A stretch of 64,000 nucleotides of DNA. It comes from Myxococcales bacterium UBA1203. GTDB taxonomy: Bacteria > Myxococcota > Myxococcia > Myxococcales > UBA5297. The stretch lies in NCBI GenBank assembly GCA_002309695.1, contig DBXV01000017.1, positions 125,529 to 189,528 on the forward strand, given 5' to 3'. Positions within the stretch are counted from its first letter, which is position 1; each line of letters opens with the position of its first letter. Below the pieces are notes generated by a model that was given only the letters and a program-made list of their open reading frames with translations, was not told the DNA's origin and did no database searches. Below, in pieces: positions 8,950 to 18,259 of the stretch. The translations under genes and the position numbers were made by a program.

Positions 8950-11580
8950 TCACGCGTCAGCTTTGCGGCCCGATTTCGATTTCCCTTTGGACCTGGACTG
9001 ACCGGCCGGCGCTTTGGCCTTCTTCTGAGCCTTCGCGCCTGTGGACTTTTTGGCGGCCGGCTTCTTTTCCGAAGCAGGCGCGCTCTGAACTGCGGCGGCA
9101 GCGGGCGGCGCCGCGGGAATCGGCGTCCGGCCGGAACCCAGCTCAATGACAGCTTCCGGGACCATCTCGTCCGGCCCGCGCAGGAAGCTCTCGGGGTTGT
9201 CCAGCAGCAGGGCCTCCTTGAGGACGTCGTCCATGTGCTCCACCGGGATGATGCGCAGGTCCTCGCGGACGCGCCTGGGGATTTCCCGGACGTTCCGCCT
9301 GTTCTCCTTGGGAATGAGGATGGTTTTGATGCCGCCCCGATGGGCCGCCATGGCCTTTTCCTTGAGCCCGCCGATGGGCAGGACGCGTCCGCGCAGAGTG
9401 ATTTCCCCGGTCATGGCCACGTCCTTGCGCACGGGCACGCGGGTGTAGGCGGAAATCATGGTGGTCGCCATGGTGATGCCCGCGGAGGGCCCGTCCTTGG
9501 GAATGGCGCCCTCGGGCACGTGGATGTGCAGGTCCAGATTCTCGAAGGCCTTGCTGTCGATGCCCAGGCGCTCGGCCCGCGAGCGGACGTAGCTCAGCGC
9601 GGCCTGCGCGGACTCCTGCATGACGGTGCCCAGCTTGCCCGTGATGATGAGCTTGCCCTTGCCCGGCATGAGGGTGGCCTCCGTGACCAGCATCTCGCCG
9701 CCCAGCTCTGTCCAGGCGAGCCCCGTGACGAGTCCCACCCGGTCCTCCTTCTCAATCTCGCCGTGGCTGAATTTGCGGACGCCCAGGTAGCGGGTCAGGT
9801 CCTTCGAGGTCACGGTGTATTGCCGGTCTTTGCCTTCCCGGAGAACGCGGCAGGCGATTTTCCGGAAGATGCGGGAAATCTCGCGTTCCAGTGAGCGAAC
9901 GCCGGCCTCGCGCGTGTAGCCGTTGATGATTCTGCTGAGGGCGTGGGGCGTCAGGCGGAAGTCCACATCGCTGAGGCCGTTCTCCGCCTGCTTTTTGGGA
10001 ATCAGGTAGCGCCGGGCGATGGAGCGCTTCTCCGGCTCGGTGTAGCCGGCGAGGCGGATGATTTCCAAACGGTCGCGGAGCGCGGGCGGGATGCCGTCCA
10101 GCGTGTTGGCCGTGCAGATGAACATGGTCCGCGAGAGGTCGTAGTCGAGGTCGAGGTAGTGGTCGTTGAAGGTGCTGTTCTGCTCCGGATCCAGGACTTC
10201 GAGCAGCGCAGCGGCGGGGTCCCCCCGAAAGTCGGCGGCCAGCTTATCGACTTCATCGAGCAGAAAGACGGGGTTGGCCGCGCCGGCCTTCTTGAAGGCC
10301 TGAATGATTTTTCCCGGCATGGCGCCGATATAGGTGCGCCTGTGCCCGCGGATTTCGGCCTCGTCGCGCACGCCGCCCAGAGAGAGACGGACGAATTTGC
10401 GCCCAGTGGCGCGGGCGATGGAGCGGCCCAGAGAGGTCTTGCCCACCCCCGGAGGCCCCACGAAGCAGAGAATGGGGCCCCTGACGCGCTCCGAGAGCGA
10501 CTGCACGGCCAGGTATTCGAGGATCCGCTCTTTGACCTTGCGCAGGCCGAAGTGGTCCTCATCGAGAATGCGCTCCGCCTCGGCGATTTCGATGTGCTCC
10601 TCGGTCGAGCTGTTCCAGGGCAGCGCCAGAATCCAGTCGAGGTAGTTGCGCACGATGGTGGCCTCGGGACTCATGGGGCTCATCATGCGGAGCTTCTTGA
10701 ACTCGCGCCCGGCCTTGTCCGCGGCCTCTTTGGGCAGGTCTTTGGCTTTGATCTGTTCTGCCAGCTCATCCAGTTCGGACTTGAACTCGTCCCGCTCGCC
10801 CAGCTCCTTCTGAATCGCGTGCATCTGCTCGTTCAGGTAGTATTCGCGCTGCGACTTCTCCATCTGCTTCTTGACGCGCGAGCGGATCTTCTTCTCGACC
10901 TGAATGATTTCGATTTCGCGCTGCATCAGCTCGTAGAGCCGCTCCAAGCGCCGGGTGATGGAGGCCTCTTCCAGAAGCTCCTGCCTGTGGGCGAGTTTCA
11001 GAGGCAGCTGAGAGGCGATGGCGTCGCACAGGCGCGACGGGTTCTCCATCGAGGCCATCGAGGTCAGCAGCTCCGGGGGAATCCGCTTGTTGAGGCGGAC
11101 GTAGTTCTCAAAGAGGGCGCGGACGGGGCGGACAATCGCCTCCAGCTCCACCGGAGAAGCGAACTCATCGGGCATGAGCTCACAGCGCACCTTCATGCAG
11201 GCGTCGATGCCCGTGGTCAGGTGGCCCAGAATGCGCGCCCGCGCGCGGCTCTCCACCAGAACGCGGATGCTTCCGTCGGGCTGCTTCTCCATCTTGAGAA
11301 TGGCGGCGATGGTGCCCACGCCGTAGAGGTCCTCGGGCCCCGGCATTTCGACAGAGGGATCCTTCTGCGCCACCAGCAGCAGGTCGTTTTGCTTTCTGGC
11401 CGCTTCCGCCAGCGCCGCGACGGACCTGGGCCGGCCGACGGGCAGAGGAACGACGTGCCCCGGCAGGATGACGGTGTCCCTCAGGGGAAGCAGGGGAAGG
11501 ATGCGGGGATTGCCGCTGTCCGGTTCGGGCGTGGGAATGCTGTCGTCTGGGGCCTGCCTGCCGTCTTTGCGTGGAGACAT
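8950..11580 (-). CDS. lon: ATP-dependent Lon protease
   Basis: 876 residues, somewhat longer than the E. coli enzyme. Order: N-terminal LON substrate domain (about 25-220), coiled helical segment (220-310), AAA+ module with Walker A GPPGVGKT at 375-382, Walker B FLLDEVDKL near 439-447, and a protease domain with catalytic Ser699 in KDGPSAG and Lys742 in GGLKEKAMAAHR. The Ser-Lys distance of 43 matches E. coli Lon. It degrades misfolded and regulatory proteins in the cytoplasm. The last 60 or so residues are a Lys/Ala/Pro-rich basic tail outside the usual family boundary, possibly nucleic-acid binding (inference). The start ATG 11580 has AGGA about 12 bases upstream. Confidence 0.97.
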   Translation of the reverse strand: MSPRKDGRQAPDDSIPTPEPDSGNPRILPLLPLRDTVILPGHVVPLPVGRPRSVAALAEAARKQNDLLLVAQKDPSVEMPGPEDLYGVGTIAAILKMEKQPDGSIRVLVESRARARILGHLTTGIDACMKVRCELMPDEFASPVELEAIVRPVRALFENYVRLNKRIPPELLTSMASMENPSRLCDAIASQLPLKLAHRQELLEEASITRRLERLYELMQREIEIIQVEKKIRSRVKKQMEKSQREYYLNEQMHAIQKELGERDEFKSELDELAEQIKAKDLPKEAADKAGREFKKLRMMSPMSPEATIVRNYLDWILALPWNSSTEEHIEIAEAERILDEDHFGLRKVKERILEYLAVQSLSERVRGPILCFVGPPGVGKTSLGRSIARATGRKFVRLSLGGVRDEAEIRGHRRTYIGAMPGKIIQAFKKAGAANPVFLLDEVDKLAADFRGDPAAALLEVLDPEQNSTFNDHYLDLDYDLSRTMFICTANTLDGIPPALRDRLEIIRLAGYTEPEKRSIARRYLIPKKQAENGLSDVDFRLTPHALSRIINGYTREAGVRSLEREISRIFRKIACRVLREGKDRQYTVTSKDLTRYLGVRKFSHGEIEKEDRVGLVTGLAWTELGGEMLVTEATLMPGKGKLIITGKLGTVMQESAQAALSYVRSRAERLGIDSKAFENLDLHIHVPEGAIPKDGPSAGITMATTMISAYTRVPVRKDVAMTGEITLRGRVLPIGGLKEKAMAAHRGGIKTILIPKENRRNVREIPRRVREDLRIIPVEHMDDVLKEALLLDNPESFLRGPDEMVPEAVIELGSGRTPIPAAPPAAAAVQSAPASEKKPAAKKSTGAKAQKKAKAPAGQSRSKGKSKSGRKADA

Positions 11581-11775
11581 CTGCGCTTTCGTCCTTTGTC
11601 CCCGCGCGTTTTGCCCAATGGGCGCCCTTCAAAAACGGCGTCCGTGCGGATGCGTGCAGCGGGGAGAAAAAGGCGCATCCGGGGCGGCGCTGTCCGCGCC
11701 TGCCTGCTTTCGGCTTCACTTCCCAAAAAATGCCGCGCGGGCCTGCCGCAGCAGCTTTCCGGGATGGGGGCCGGA

Positions 11776-11815
11776 AAAAAGCGCGCCCTTCTAGTCGTTT
11801 CGCCGCCAATGAAAA
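11776..11815 (-). promoter_or_regulatory. Promoter for lon
   Basis: Minus strand: TTTTCA (11815-11810), 16-base spacer ending CGAC, TAGAAG (11793-11788), seven G/C bases, then six T. It gives lon a leader of about 190 bases. No CIRCE-like heat-shock operator was seen. The 589-base gap to typA holds only this site and the typA promoter. Confidence 0.6.
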
Positions 11816-11845
11816 GGGGCTCGAACGGCAACCGATCGGAGGGGC

Positions 11846-11888
11846 TTGTCAGCTCAAAGCGTTTCGACTAGGGGCGCCCGGCTTTTTT
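11846..11888 (+). promoter_or_regulatory. Promoter for typA
   Basis: TTGTCA (11846-11851), 17-base spacer ending CGAC, TAGGGG (11869-11874), eight G/C bases, then six T at the expected start. The leader to typA is about 280 bases; I see no recognisable riboswitch in it. Confidence 0.6.
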
Positions 11889-12169
11889 GCCGGGGAGGCC
11901 CATGGTTCCCCGGCCACGCCTTGCCTGACGAAGAGCGCCACGCGACGCATCCTCATTGATTCACCAGCGGCGGCGGAAGCTCTTCCACAGAGCGGGCAGA
12001 TACAGACGCTGAGGCGTCTGTTCCCGGAGCGGATTGGGGCCGTTTTCGGCCGGCTTCACTCCGGAATTTTCCGGAAGCGGAGATTTCGCTTTCCGTTTCC
12101 GGCGCGCCTTTGCGCGGCATCAGCGGCGGCGCTTTTGGGCGTTCCCCGCGACAGACATCGGACAACCAC

Positions 12170-14011
12170 ATGATTAACAGAGAGAACCTGAGAAACGTCG
12201 CCATCGTGGCCCACGTAGACCACGGCAAGACGACGCTCGTCGATTACATGCTCCGCCAGTCCGGCATCTTCCGCTCCAACGAGGTGGTCTCCGACCGCAT
12301 CATGGATTCCAACGACCTGGAGCGTGAGAAGGGCATCACCATCCTCGCGAAGAACACGGCGGTCACTTACCGGGGCACCAAGATCAACATCGTGGACACC
12401 CCAGGACACGCGGACTTCGGCGGCGAGGTGGAGCGCGCGCTGCGCATGGTGGACGGCGTGCTGCTCCTCGTTGACGCGGCAGAGGGCCCGCTTCCGCAGA
12501 CGCGCTTCGTGCTGATGAAGGCGCTGGAGCTGGGGCTGCCGTCCGTGCTGGTCATCAACAAGATCGACCGCCAGGACGCCCGCGCGAAGGAGGTTCTGGA
12601 CGAGGTCTATTCGCTCTACATCGATCTCGGTGCCTCCGAGGAGCAGCTCGACTTCCCCGTGCTCTACGCCATCGCCCGCCAGGGCATTGCCTCCACAGAC
12701 CTGGACGTTCCGGGCAAGAATCTGGAGCCCCTGTTCGACGCCATCCTCAACAACATCCCGCCGCCGAAAGTTCCGGAGACCGACAAGCTGGCGATGCTCG
12801 TCACGAACCTCGACTACGACGACTACGTGGGGCGTCTGGGCATTGGCCGCGTCAATTCCGGCGTTCTGCGCCAGGGCGACACCGTGTCTGTCATGCTCAA
12901 GGACGGCACCTCGGCGCACGGCAAGGTGGTGAAGCTCTTCAGCTACGACGGCTTGAAGCGCATCGAGGTTCCCGAGGCACCGGCGGGCGAAATCATCTCC
13001 ATGGCCGGCATCGAGGACATCCACATCGGCGACACGATTTCCGACGCCGAAGACCCCATCGCGCTGCCGCGCATCCACGTGGATGAGCCGACGCTCTCGA
13101 TGGTGTTCAGCGTCAACGACAGCCCCTTCGCCGGCCGCGAGGGCAAGTACGTGACGAGCCGCAACCTGCGCGAGCGCCTGATGAAGGAGGCCTACCGCAA
13201 CGTCTCCATCCGCGTGGAGGAGATGGACACGCCGGACGCCTTCCGCGTGGTCGGGCGCGGCGAGCTGCAGCTCGCGGTCATCATCGAGACCATGCGCCGC
13301 GAGGGTTTTGAGCTCCTCGTTTCGAACCCCGTCCCCGTGACGAAGCTCATCGACGGCAAAATCCACGAGCCGATGGAGCTCCTCTACTGCGACGTTCCCG
13401 ACACCTGCGTGGGCGTCGTCACCGAGCGTCTGGGGCCCAGAAAGGGCCGCATGGTCGAGATGGGGAGCATGGGCAGCGGCCGCACGCGCCTCGTCTTCCG
13501 CATTCCCACGCGAGGACTCGTCGGCTTCCGCAACGAATTTATGACCATCACGCGCGGCGAGGGCATCTCCTCCACCCAGTTCGACGGCTACGACCCCTGG
13601 TACGGCGAAATCTGCAAGCGCTCGCTGGGCGCGCTCGTCAGCGACCGCGAGGGCACCACCGTTCCCTACGCGCTGTTCAAAATTCAGGAGCGGGGCAGCA
13701 TGTTCGTGGGGCCCGGCGTCGAGGTCTATCTGGGCATGGTGGTGGGCGAGAACTCCCGCGACAACGACATCGATGTGAACGTCTGCCGCGAGAAGAAGCT
13801 GACCAACATCCGCGCCGCCGGCCGCGACGAGAACGTGATTCTCACGCCGCCCCGCGACATGGGCCTCGAAAAGGCCATCGAGTGGATCAACGAAAACGAG
13901 CTCGTCGAGGTGACGCCCAAGAACGTGCGCATCCGCAAGCGCTTCCTCGACTTCAACACGCGCTACGACCTGGAGCGCGACCGGAAGCGCGACAAGGGCC
14001 TGATTCCGTAA
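12170..14011 (+). CDS. typA: Translational GTPase TypA/BipA
   Basis: 613 residues (family about 605-615). It is a ribosome-associated GTPase needed for stress and low-temperature ribosome assembly. The N-terminus opens RENLRNVAIVAHVDHGKTTL (G1 loop), then REKGITI (switch I), DTPGHADF (G3) and NKIDR (G4). EF-G-like beta-barrel and III/V domains follow, with a BipA-type C-terminal region holding TRGLVGFRNEF and the terminal FNTRYDLERDRKR-like segment. The start ATG 12170 was chosen because the family begins a few residues before the G1 motif; an upstream in-frame ATG at 12110 adds unrelated sequence. Confidence 0.97.
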   Translation: MINRENLRNVAIVAHVDHGKTTLVDYMLRQSGIFRSNEVVSDRIMDSNDLEREKGITILAKNTAVTYRGTKINIVDTPGHADFGGEVERALRMVDGVLLLVDAAEGPLPQTRFVLMKALELGLPSVLVINKIDRQDARAKEVLDEVYSLYIDLGASEEQLDFPVLYAIARQGIASTDLDVPGKNLEPLFDAILNNIPPPKVPETDKLAMLVTNLDYDDYVGRLGIGRVNSGVLRQGDTVSVMLKDGTSAHGKVVKLFSYDGLKRIEVPEAPAGEIISMAGIEDIHIGDTISDAEDPIALPRIHVDEPTLSMVFSVNDSPFAGREGKYVTSRNLRERLMKEAYRNVSIRVEEMDTPDAFRVVGRGELQLAVIIETMRREGFELLVSNPVPVTKLIDGKIHEPMELLYCDVPDTCVGVVTERLGPRKGRMVEMGSMGSGRTRLVFRIPTRGLVGFRNEFMTITRGEGISSTQFDGYDPWYGEICKRSLGALVSDREGTTVPYALFKIQERGSMFVGPGVEVYLGMVVGENSRDNDIDVNVCREKKLTNIRAAGRDENVILTPPRDMGLEKAIEWINENELVEVTPKNVRIRKRFLDFNTRYDLERDRKRDKGLIP

Positions 14012-14062
14012 GGACTAAGGACCGGTTGGCCCGCCCGGACGATTCACCCGCAGAAGAAATGC

Positions 14063-14106
14063 AAAAAAAGCCCTCCGCCCCACTGAAAGGACGGAGGGCT
14101 TTTTTG
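14063..14106 (+). terminator. Bidirectional terminator between typA and the kinase-like operon
   Basis: AAAGCCCTCCG and CGGAGGGCTTT form the stem around a 14-base loop, with A- and T-runs on the two sides, so it can serve typA (+) and the small membrane protein (-). Confidence 0.85.
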
Positions 14107-14117
14107 TTTTTGGAGAG

Positions 14118-14402
14118 CTACTTCCTGCCGCCGCTGCCCAGGTCCCTGCCGTTCAGCACCAGTTCCAGAATGCCCAGCACCAGAGTGAGCAGCCCCACCA
14201 GCAGCCAGAAAAAGTTGCTCGTCGGGAGTTCCGGCCGCGGGTGCAGGATGTTCATCAGCTCCAGCACGGACATGACAGCGCCTACCGCGATGCTGGCGGA
14301 GGCCAGAAGGCGCGTCCTGCCTGGGGACTTTTTGGCGTCCGATTCGGAGGCTGTCGGTGTTGGCGCGGAGGGCGTTTCCGGCGCGTTCGAGGGCGTGGTC
14401 AT
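14118..14402 (-). CDS. Small two-helix membrane protein
   Basis: 94 residues. A Thr/Pro/Ala-rich N-terminal 25 residues is followed by two hydrophobic segments (about 32-52 and 64-84) and a short charged tail (NGRDLGSGGRK). I do not recognise the family. It starts 34 bases after the stop of the PEGA pseudokinase on the same strand and shares its terminator, so co-transcription and a functional link with that membrane protein are plausible. No Shine-Dalgarno sequence is evident before the ATG. Confidence 0.6.
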   Translation of the reverse strand: MTTPSNAPETPSAPTPTASESDAKKSPGRTRLLASASIAVGAVMSVLELMNILHPRPELPTSNFFWLLVGLLTLVLGILELVLNGRDLGSGGRK

Positions 14403-14436
14403 GGTGTTCGCGGATGCAGTGGAAGCCGGGAAAATT

Positions 14437-16980
14437 TCAGCGCCGGATGACCGCGCTGCCTGAGCCGAAATTGAAGTTGAGCATGTCGTTCCGGTTCAGC
14501 TGGAAGGGCTGCGACCAGTCGCCGGCGTCCGACGTGACACGCAGCGTGTGATGTCCCTCGTAAAGCTCGATGGCCTTGCTGATGGGCGCGAATCCCCAGC
14601 GCTTGCCGTCGATGATGATGGACGCGCCCTCGGGCGCCGTGACGTAGATGCCGCCGATGCCCAGCGTGATGTTGATTTTGGAGACGCCCTTCTCGCCGAC
14701 GCTGATGGTGCGCTCCGTGCGGATGCGGTTGTCAGGGTCGTAGAGCTCAAGAGTGTAGCTGCCCGGCGCGAGGGGAACTTTCAGCGGCGTCTGCCCCAGA
14801 ACCTTTCCGTCTTTGATGCGCACGCTCACCTGAGGAATCGTGAAGAGCTGGAGCTGAGGCGTCTCATCTTCCTCGGGCTGTGCGGCTTCGGCGGCCTGAC
14901 TTCTGCGCGGCCGGTCCAGATGCGAGGGCTGCTTTTCCATGGCGGAGGCTGAAATGAGCGCCGCCTCCAGCTCAGCTTCCAGAGGGTCCTCCTCATCGGC
15001 TTTGGAACCGGACCGCTGCGGCGCTTTGGCGGCTCCCGCGCTGCTGTCCGCGCCTGCGGATGCGGGCTGTGCTGAGGCCTCGGCGGATGCCGAAGCGGCC
15101 GGCGACGATGGATTGGCTCTCTGTGCGGGCTCGGCGCTTTCCTCCTCGCCCTCGTCCTCTTCTTCTTCCTCGTCCTCTTCTTCGTCGGCGGGAGAGGCGG
15201 CCTGAACTTTGGCCGGGGATGCCTTGCGTCCGCTGGCCGCGGCGGCGCGCCGGGCCTTCGTGTTTTTCTTTTTGCCGCGGCGGCGCTCGGACGATTTGCC
15301 ATCGTCTGCCGTTTCTGAAGCGGCCTGAACGGCCTGTGCTTCGGCAGCTGCTTCCTCAGAAGAAGCCGCGCTGTCCTCCTCACTGCCTTCCGCGGCTTTG
15401 TCGGGGCTGCCGGCCGGCGAAGCACCTCCCGTTTCATCTGCGGCCGCCTGTGACGGGGATGTGCTGTCGTCAGAGGCGTTTTGCGGGGCCGCGGAATCAG
15501 CCGGCGCTTTGGAGGTGAAGGAAGAAATCAGCGACTGGAGACCGCCTGTGCCGTCCGCATTGCGCTGTCCAAAGGCGTAGGCACCGGCCAGGGCAGCAGC
15601 CACGGCGAGCACGAGAATGATTTTGCCCCAGGGCGACTTGCTTTCGGGCGCGGGCATGGGCGGCAGCGGCTGCTGGAGCGCCTGTGCGGGCAGCGTGACC
15701 TGAATCTGAACCGGCGTCGGCGGCTGCGTGGGAAGCATCCCCAGAGCCTGCGGCGGCAGCGCGCCCTGCACCTGAAAGGTCTGCGGCGCGGCTGCGGCAG
15801 GCTGGACGGGCGCAGGCTGCGGCTGGGCAGGCACTGGCGCAGGCTGCGGAACAGCGGGCACAGGAGGCACAGAGACAGGCGCCGCGGGCTGAGGAACAGC
15901 GGTCACGGGCGCGGTGACCGGCGCAGGCGCGGGCTCGGGCGCGGGTGCAGGCTGGGGTATCTGCGCGGCGGGCGCGGGTTCGGGCGAAGGCGCGATGGGG
16001 TGGGGCGCCAGAGAAGGCGCGCGCACAAAGGGCGCGATGTTTTCCGGGGACTCCATGGCCTGAGCGATGGCCGCCGACAGCTCCGCCTGTCTGGGATCGG
16101 CCGCCAGAAGGGGCAGCAGCCAGTTCTGGACTTCGTCGTCACTCGCCCCGCCGCCCATGGCCTCTTCCATGGCGATTCTGAAATCGAGGACGGTGGAATA
16201 GCGGTCGCGGCTCAGCTTGGCCGTGGCCTTCGTGATGACGGCGCGCAGCGGCTCGGGAATCTCGGCCCGCTCGACGGGAATGGGCTGAGCGAGGACAGCG
16301 CTCTCTGGGTCATTGCTCGCCTGGAAGGGAATCTCGCCGGTCAGCATCTCGTAGAGCGTGACGGCCAGAAGGAAGACATCCGTGGTGGGCGCCATGGCCG
16401 AGCGGCCGCCCATGACCTGTTCCGGCGCGGCGTATTTCCGGCGTCCCACGACGCGGCGCCCGCCGGAAGGCTCGCGGGGGGCAACGGACAGCGCGCCATA
16501 GCCGGACACGCGGGCGGTGCCGTCATTCGAGACCATGATGGTTTCGGGTCTCAGGTCGCCGTGAACCAGAGGCGAGCCATCCTCGTTGCCGGCCAGGTGT
16601 GCGTAGTGAACGCCGGCCGCCACGCCGCTCATCAGACGCACGGCGATGGGTGCGGGAATGCGGCCCGTCTGCGTGAGCAGCGTCCTCAGAGACACACCGT
16701 GGGCATATTCGACGGCGCGGCACAGCCCCACAGGACTCTGGAAGAGACCGAAGACGCGGAGGATGCCGGGATGTTCGAGAATCGCGGCGCGGCGGGTTTC
16801 CTTTTCCAGCCGGGCAAACAGCTCCGGGTCCTCAAGGACGCTCTGCGGAATCGGCAGGAGGACGATGGGACGCTGCTCTTCACCTGTGCAGCGCAGCGCC
16901 AGAAGGGCGCGCGAGCCGGTTCCGGGATTGAGCGGCGTGAGAATTTTGTATTCGTCGGAAGGGTGCGAATCCTCGTTCAT
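14437..16980 (-). CDS. Ser/Thr kinase-like transmembrane protein with PEGA repeats; kinase residues lost
   Basis: 847 residues. Residues 10-280 follow the Hanks kinase fold, with an APE motif (185-187) and the DVFLLAVTLYEMLTGEIPF helix. However, the VAIK Lys region reads RPIVLLPIP, HRD is HGD (140-142) and the DFG position reads SGYG (159-162), so ATP/Mg handling should be absent or very weak. A Pro/Ala/Gln-rich segment, one membrane helix (about 455-475), a long low-complexity Ala/Ser/Glu/Lys segment, and two PEGA-type beta repeats in the last 140 residues follow (about 710-755 and 765-820). PEGA domains face the periplasm in related myxobacterial kinases. Likely a scaffold or regulator rather than an enzyme. 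Confidence 0.85.
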   Translation of the reverse strand: MNEDSHPSDEYKILTPLNPGTGSRALLALRCTGEEQRPIVLLPIPQSVLEDPELFARLEKETRRAAILEHPGILRVFGLFQSPVGLCRAVEYAHGVSLRTLLTQTGRIPAPIAVRLMSGVAAGVHYAHLAGNEDGSPLVHGDLRPETIMVSNDGTARVSGYGALSVAPREPSGGRRVVGRRKYAAPEQVMGGRSAMAPTTDVFLLAVTLYEMLTGEIPFQASNDPESAVLAQPIPVERAEIPEPLRAVITKATAKLSRDRYSTVLDFRIAMEEAMGGGASDDEVQNWLLPLLAADPRQAELSAAIAQAMESPENIAPFVRAPSLAPHPIAPSPEPAPAAQIPQPAPAPEPAPAPVTAPVTAVPQPAAPVSVPPVPAVPQPAPVPAQPQPAPVQPAAAAPQTFQVQGALPPQALGMLPTQPPTPVQIQVTLPAQALQQPLPPMPAPESKSPWGKIILVLAVAAALAGAYAFGQRNADGTGGLQSLISSFTSKAPADSAAPQNASDDSTSPSQAAADETGGASPAGSPDKAAEGSEEDSAASSEEAAAEAQAVQAASETADDGKSSERRRGKKKNTKARRAAAASGRKASPAKVQAASPADEEEDEEEEEDEGEEESAEPAQRANPSSPAASASAEASAQPASAGADSSAGAAKAPQRSGSKADEEDPLEAELEAALISASAMEKQPSHLDRPRRSQAAEAAQPEEDETPQLQLFTIPQVSVRIKDGKVLGQTPLKVPLAPGSYTLELYDPDNRIRTERTISVGEKGVSKINITLGIGGIYVTAPEGASIIIDGKRWGFAPISKAIELYEGHHTLRVTSDAGDWSQPFQLNRNDMLNFNFGSGSAVIRR

Positions 16981-17085
16981 GTCGTTTGAAGCTCCTGAAG
17001 GTGCTCCCGCCGCCGGCCGTCGGGAGACGTTGAAAGACGAGGGAAAGGGAAGGGCGGGCGCGCTGTTGTGAAGATGGTCAGGCCG

Positions 17086-17943
17086 TCAGTGACGCGCCCG
17101 GTTCGCCTGAAATTCCAGACTTTTGCGGCGCAGACGCTCCAGCGAATCGGGAGGGGTCAGCCCGTCGCCCAGATGCCGCTCGGGAATGACCGCCTCGCCG
17201 TGAAAATCGCTGCCGCCGGTGGGCACGAGCCCCAGTTCCGGCGCCCAGATGGCCAGAGTTTCGCGCATGGCCGCGTCGTGGTCGGGATGCTCCACTTCCA
17301 GACCATCCAGTCCCATGGCAGCCAGCGCGCGGATTTCATCGCGGGTCACGTGGTAGGCCAGCGCATGGGCCAGAGTGACGGTGCCGCCCGCTCCGTGAAT
17401 GAGCTGAATGGCCTCCTGCGCCGCCACTTTGTCGCGCTCCACGTAGCCCGGCTTTCCGCGGCCGATGAAGCGGTCGAAAGCCTCGCGGAACGAGTGAACC
17501 ACCCCTTTGGCCTGGAGCGCCTGCGCCAGATGCGTCCGTCCGATGGACTGGCCCCGGCAGTAGGCGGCCACCTCGTCAAACGTCACGTCGATGCCCGCGT
17601 TTTCGCCGAGCCGGGCAATCATTTTCCGCATGCGGACGACGCGGGCTTTTTTCATGCGGGCGATGAAGCCGGTGAGCACCGGGTCATGGGCGTCGATGAA
17701 GTGCCCCAGCAGGTGGATTTCCCGCTCGCCGATGAAGGCGGACATCTCGATGCCGGGGACAAATTCCAGAGAGGTTTTGGCCGCTTCGGCCGCGGCTTCC
17801 TCCAGTCCGCCGATCGCGTCGTGGTCCGTCAGCGCCATGGCCGTCACGCCTTCGCTCACAGCTTTCTGGATGAGCTGATGAGGCGCGTACTGCCCGTCGG
17901 AAACGTTGGAATGGGTGTGCAGGTCAATCATGGGTGAGGGCAT
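17086..17943 (-). CDS. PHP-domain phosphoesterase (YciV/RNase AM-like)
   Basis: 285 residues. The PHP metal motifs are visible in order: IDLHTHSNVSDG at the start, ALTDHDAIGG, PGIEMSAF, HLLGHFID, and the late GLEVEHPDHD and PTGGSDFHGE. This set matches the YciV family, trinuclear-metal enzymes that act on 3',5'-nucleotide bisphosphates or short RNA 5' ends. The start ATG 17943 is chosen for the AGGAGG nine bases upstream; further in-frame codons upstream encode only Arg/Pro-rich sequence. It is divergent from sbcD. Confidence 0.88.
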   Translation of the reverse strand: MPSPMIDLHTHSNVSDGQYAPHQLIQKAVSEGVTAMALTDHDAIGGLEEAAAEAAKTSLEFVPGIEMSAFIGEREIHLLGHFIDAHDPVLTGFIARMKKARVVRMRKMIARLGENAGIDVTFDEVAAYCRGQSIGRTHLAQALQAKGVVHSFREAFDRFIGRGKPGYVERDKVAAQEAIQLIHGAGGTVTLAHALAYHVTRDEIRALAAMGLDGLEVEHPDHDAAMRETLAIWAPELGLVPTGGSDFHGEAVIPERHLGDGLTPPDSLERLRRKSLEFQANRARH

Positions 17944-17998
17944 GGGCGGCGGCCTCCTCACAGAGGTGAAAGTCCCTCCGGCGCCGTTGGGGGCGCGC

Positions 17999-18027
17999 CC
18001 GCTAATGCCGTCCCGTGGACGCGGCAA
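17999..18027 (-). promoter_or_regulatory. Promoter for the PHP phosphoesterase
   Basis: Minus strand: TTGCCG (18027-18022), 17-base spacer, TAGCGG (18004-17999), then a GCGCGCC discriminator but no T-run. The remaining gap to sbcD (18028-18259) shows nothing I can call. Confidence 0.5.
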
Positions 18028-18259
18028 GGACAAAAAGGGCTTGCTTCGCGCCCGGGTTTTGGCCAACAGCCGCCGCCCTCCGGCTTTCAGCCGGGGCAGG
18101 CTTTCCCGCAGCGGGGAGGGGAAGGCCTTCGGGGGGAGGACGCAGGCTTTCGTGGCCTTTGTGTGCCTTCTCCATGTGTTGCCCGCGACACTGGATGGGC
18201 CCGTGGAACGGCTTTGTCTTTTTCATCGGGCCGCTTTGGGAGGGAGGCAGGCAGTCACC

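Noticed and set aside
11869..11896. GGGGCGCCCGGC plus six T as a terminator
   Set aside because: No stable stem lies directly before the T-run; the -35/-10 pair and position fit a promoter for typA instead.
12110..12169. In-frame ATG 20 codons upstream in typA
   Set aside because: The added residues do not match the family; BipA normally starts just before the G1 motif.
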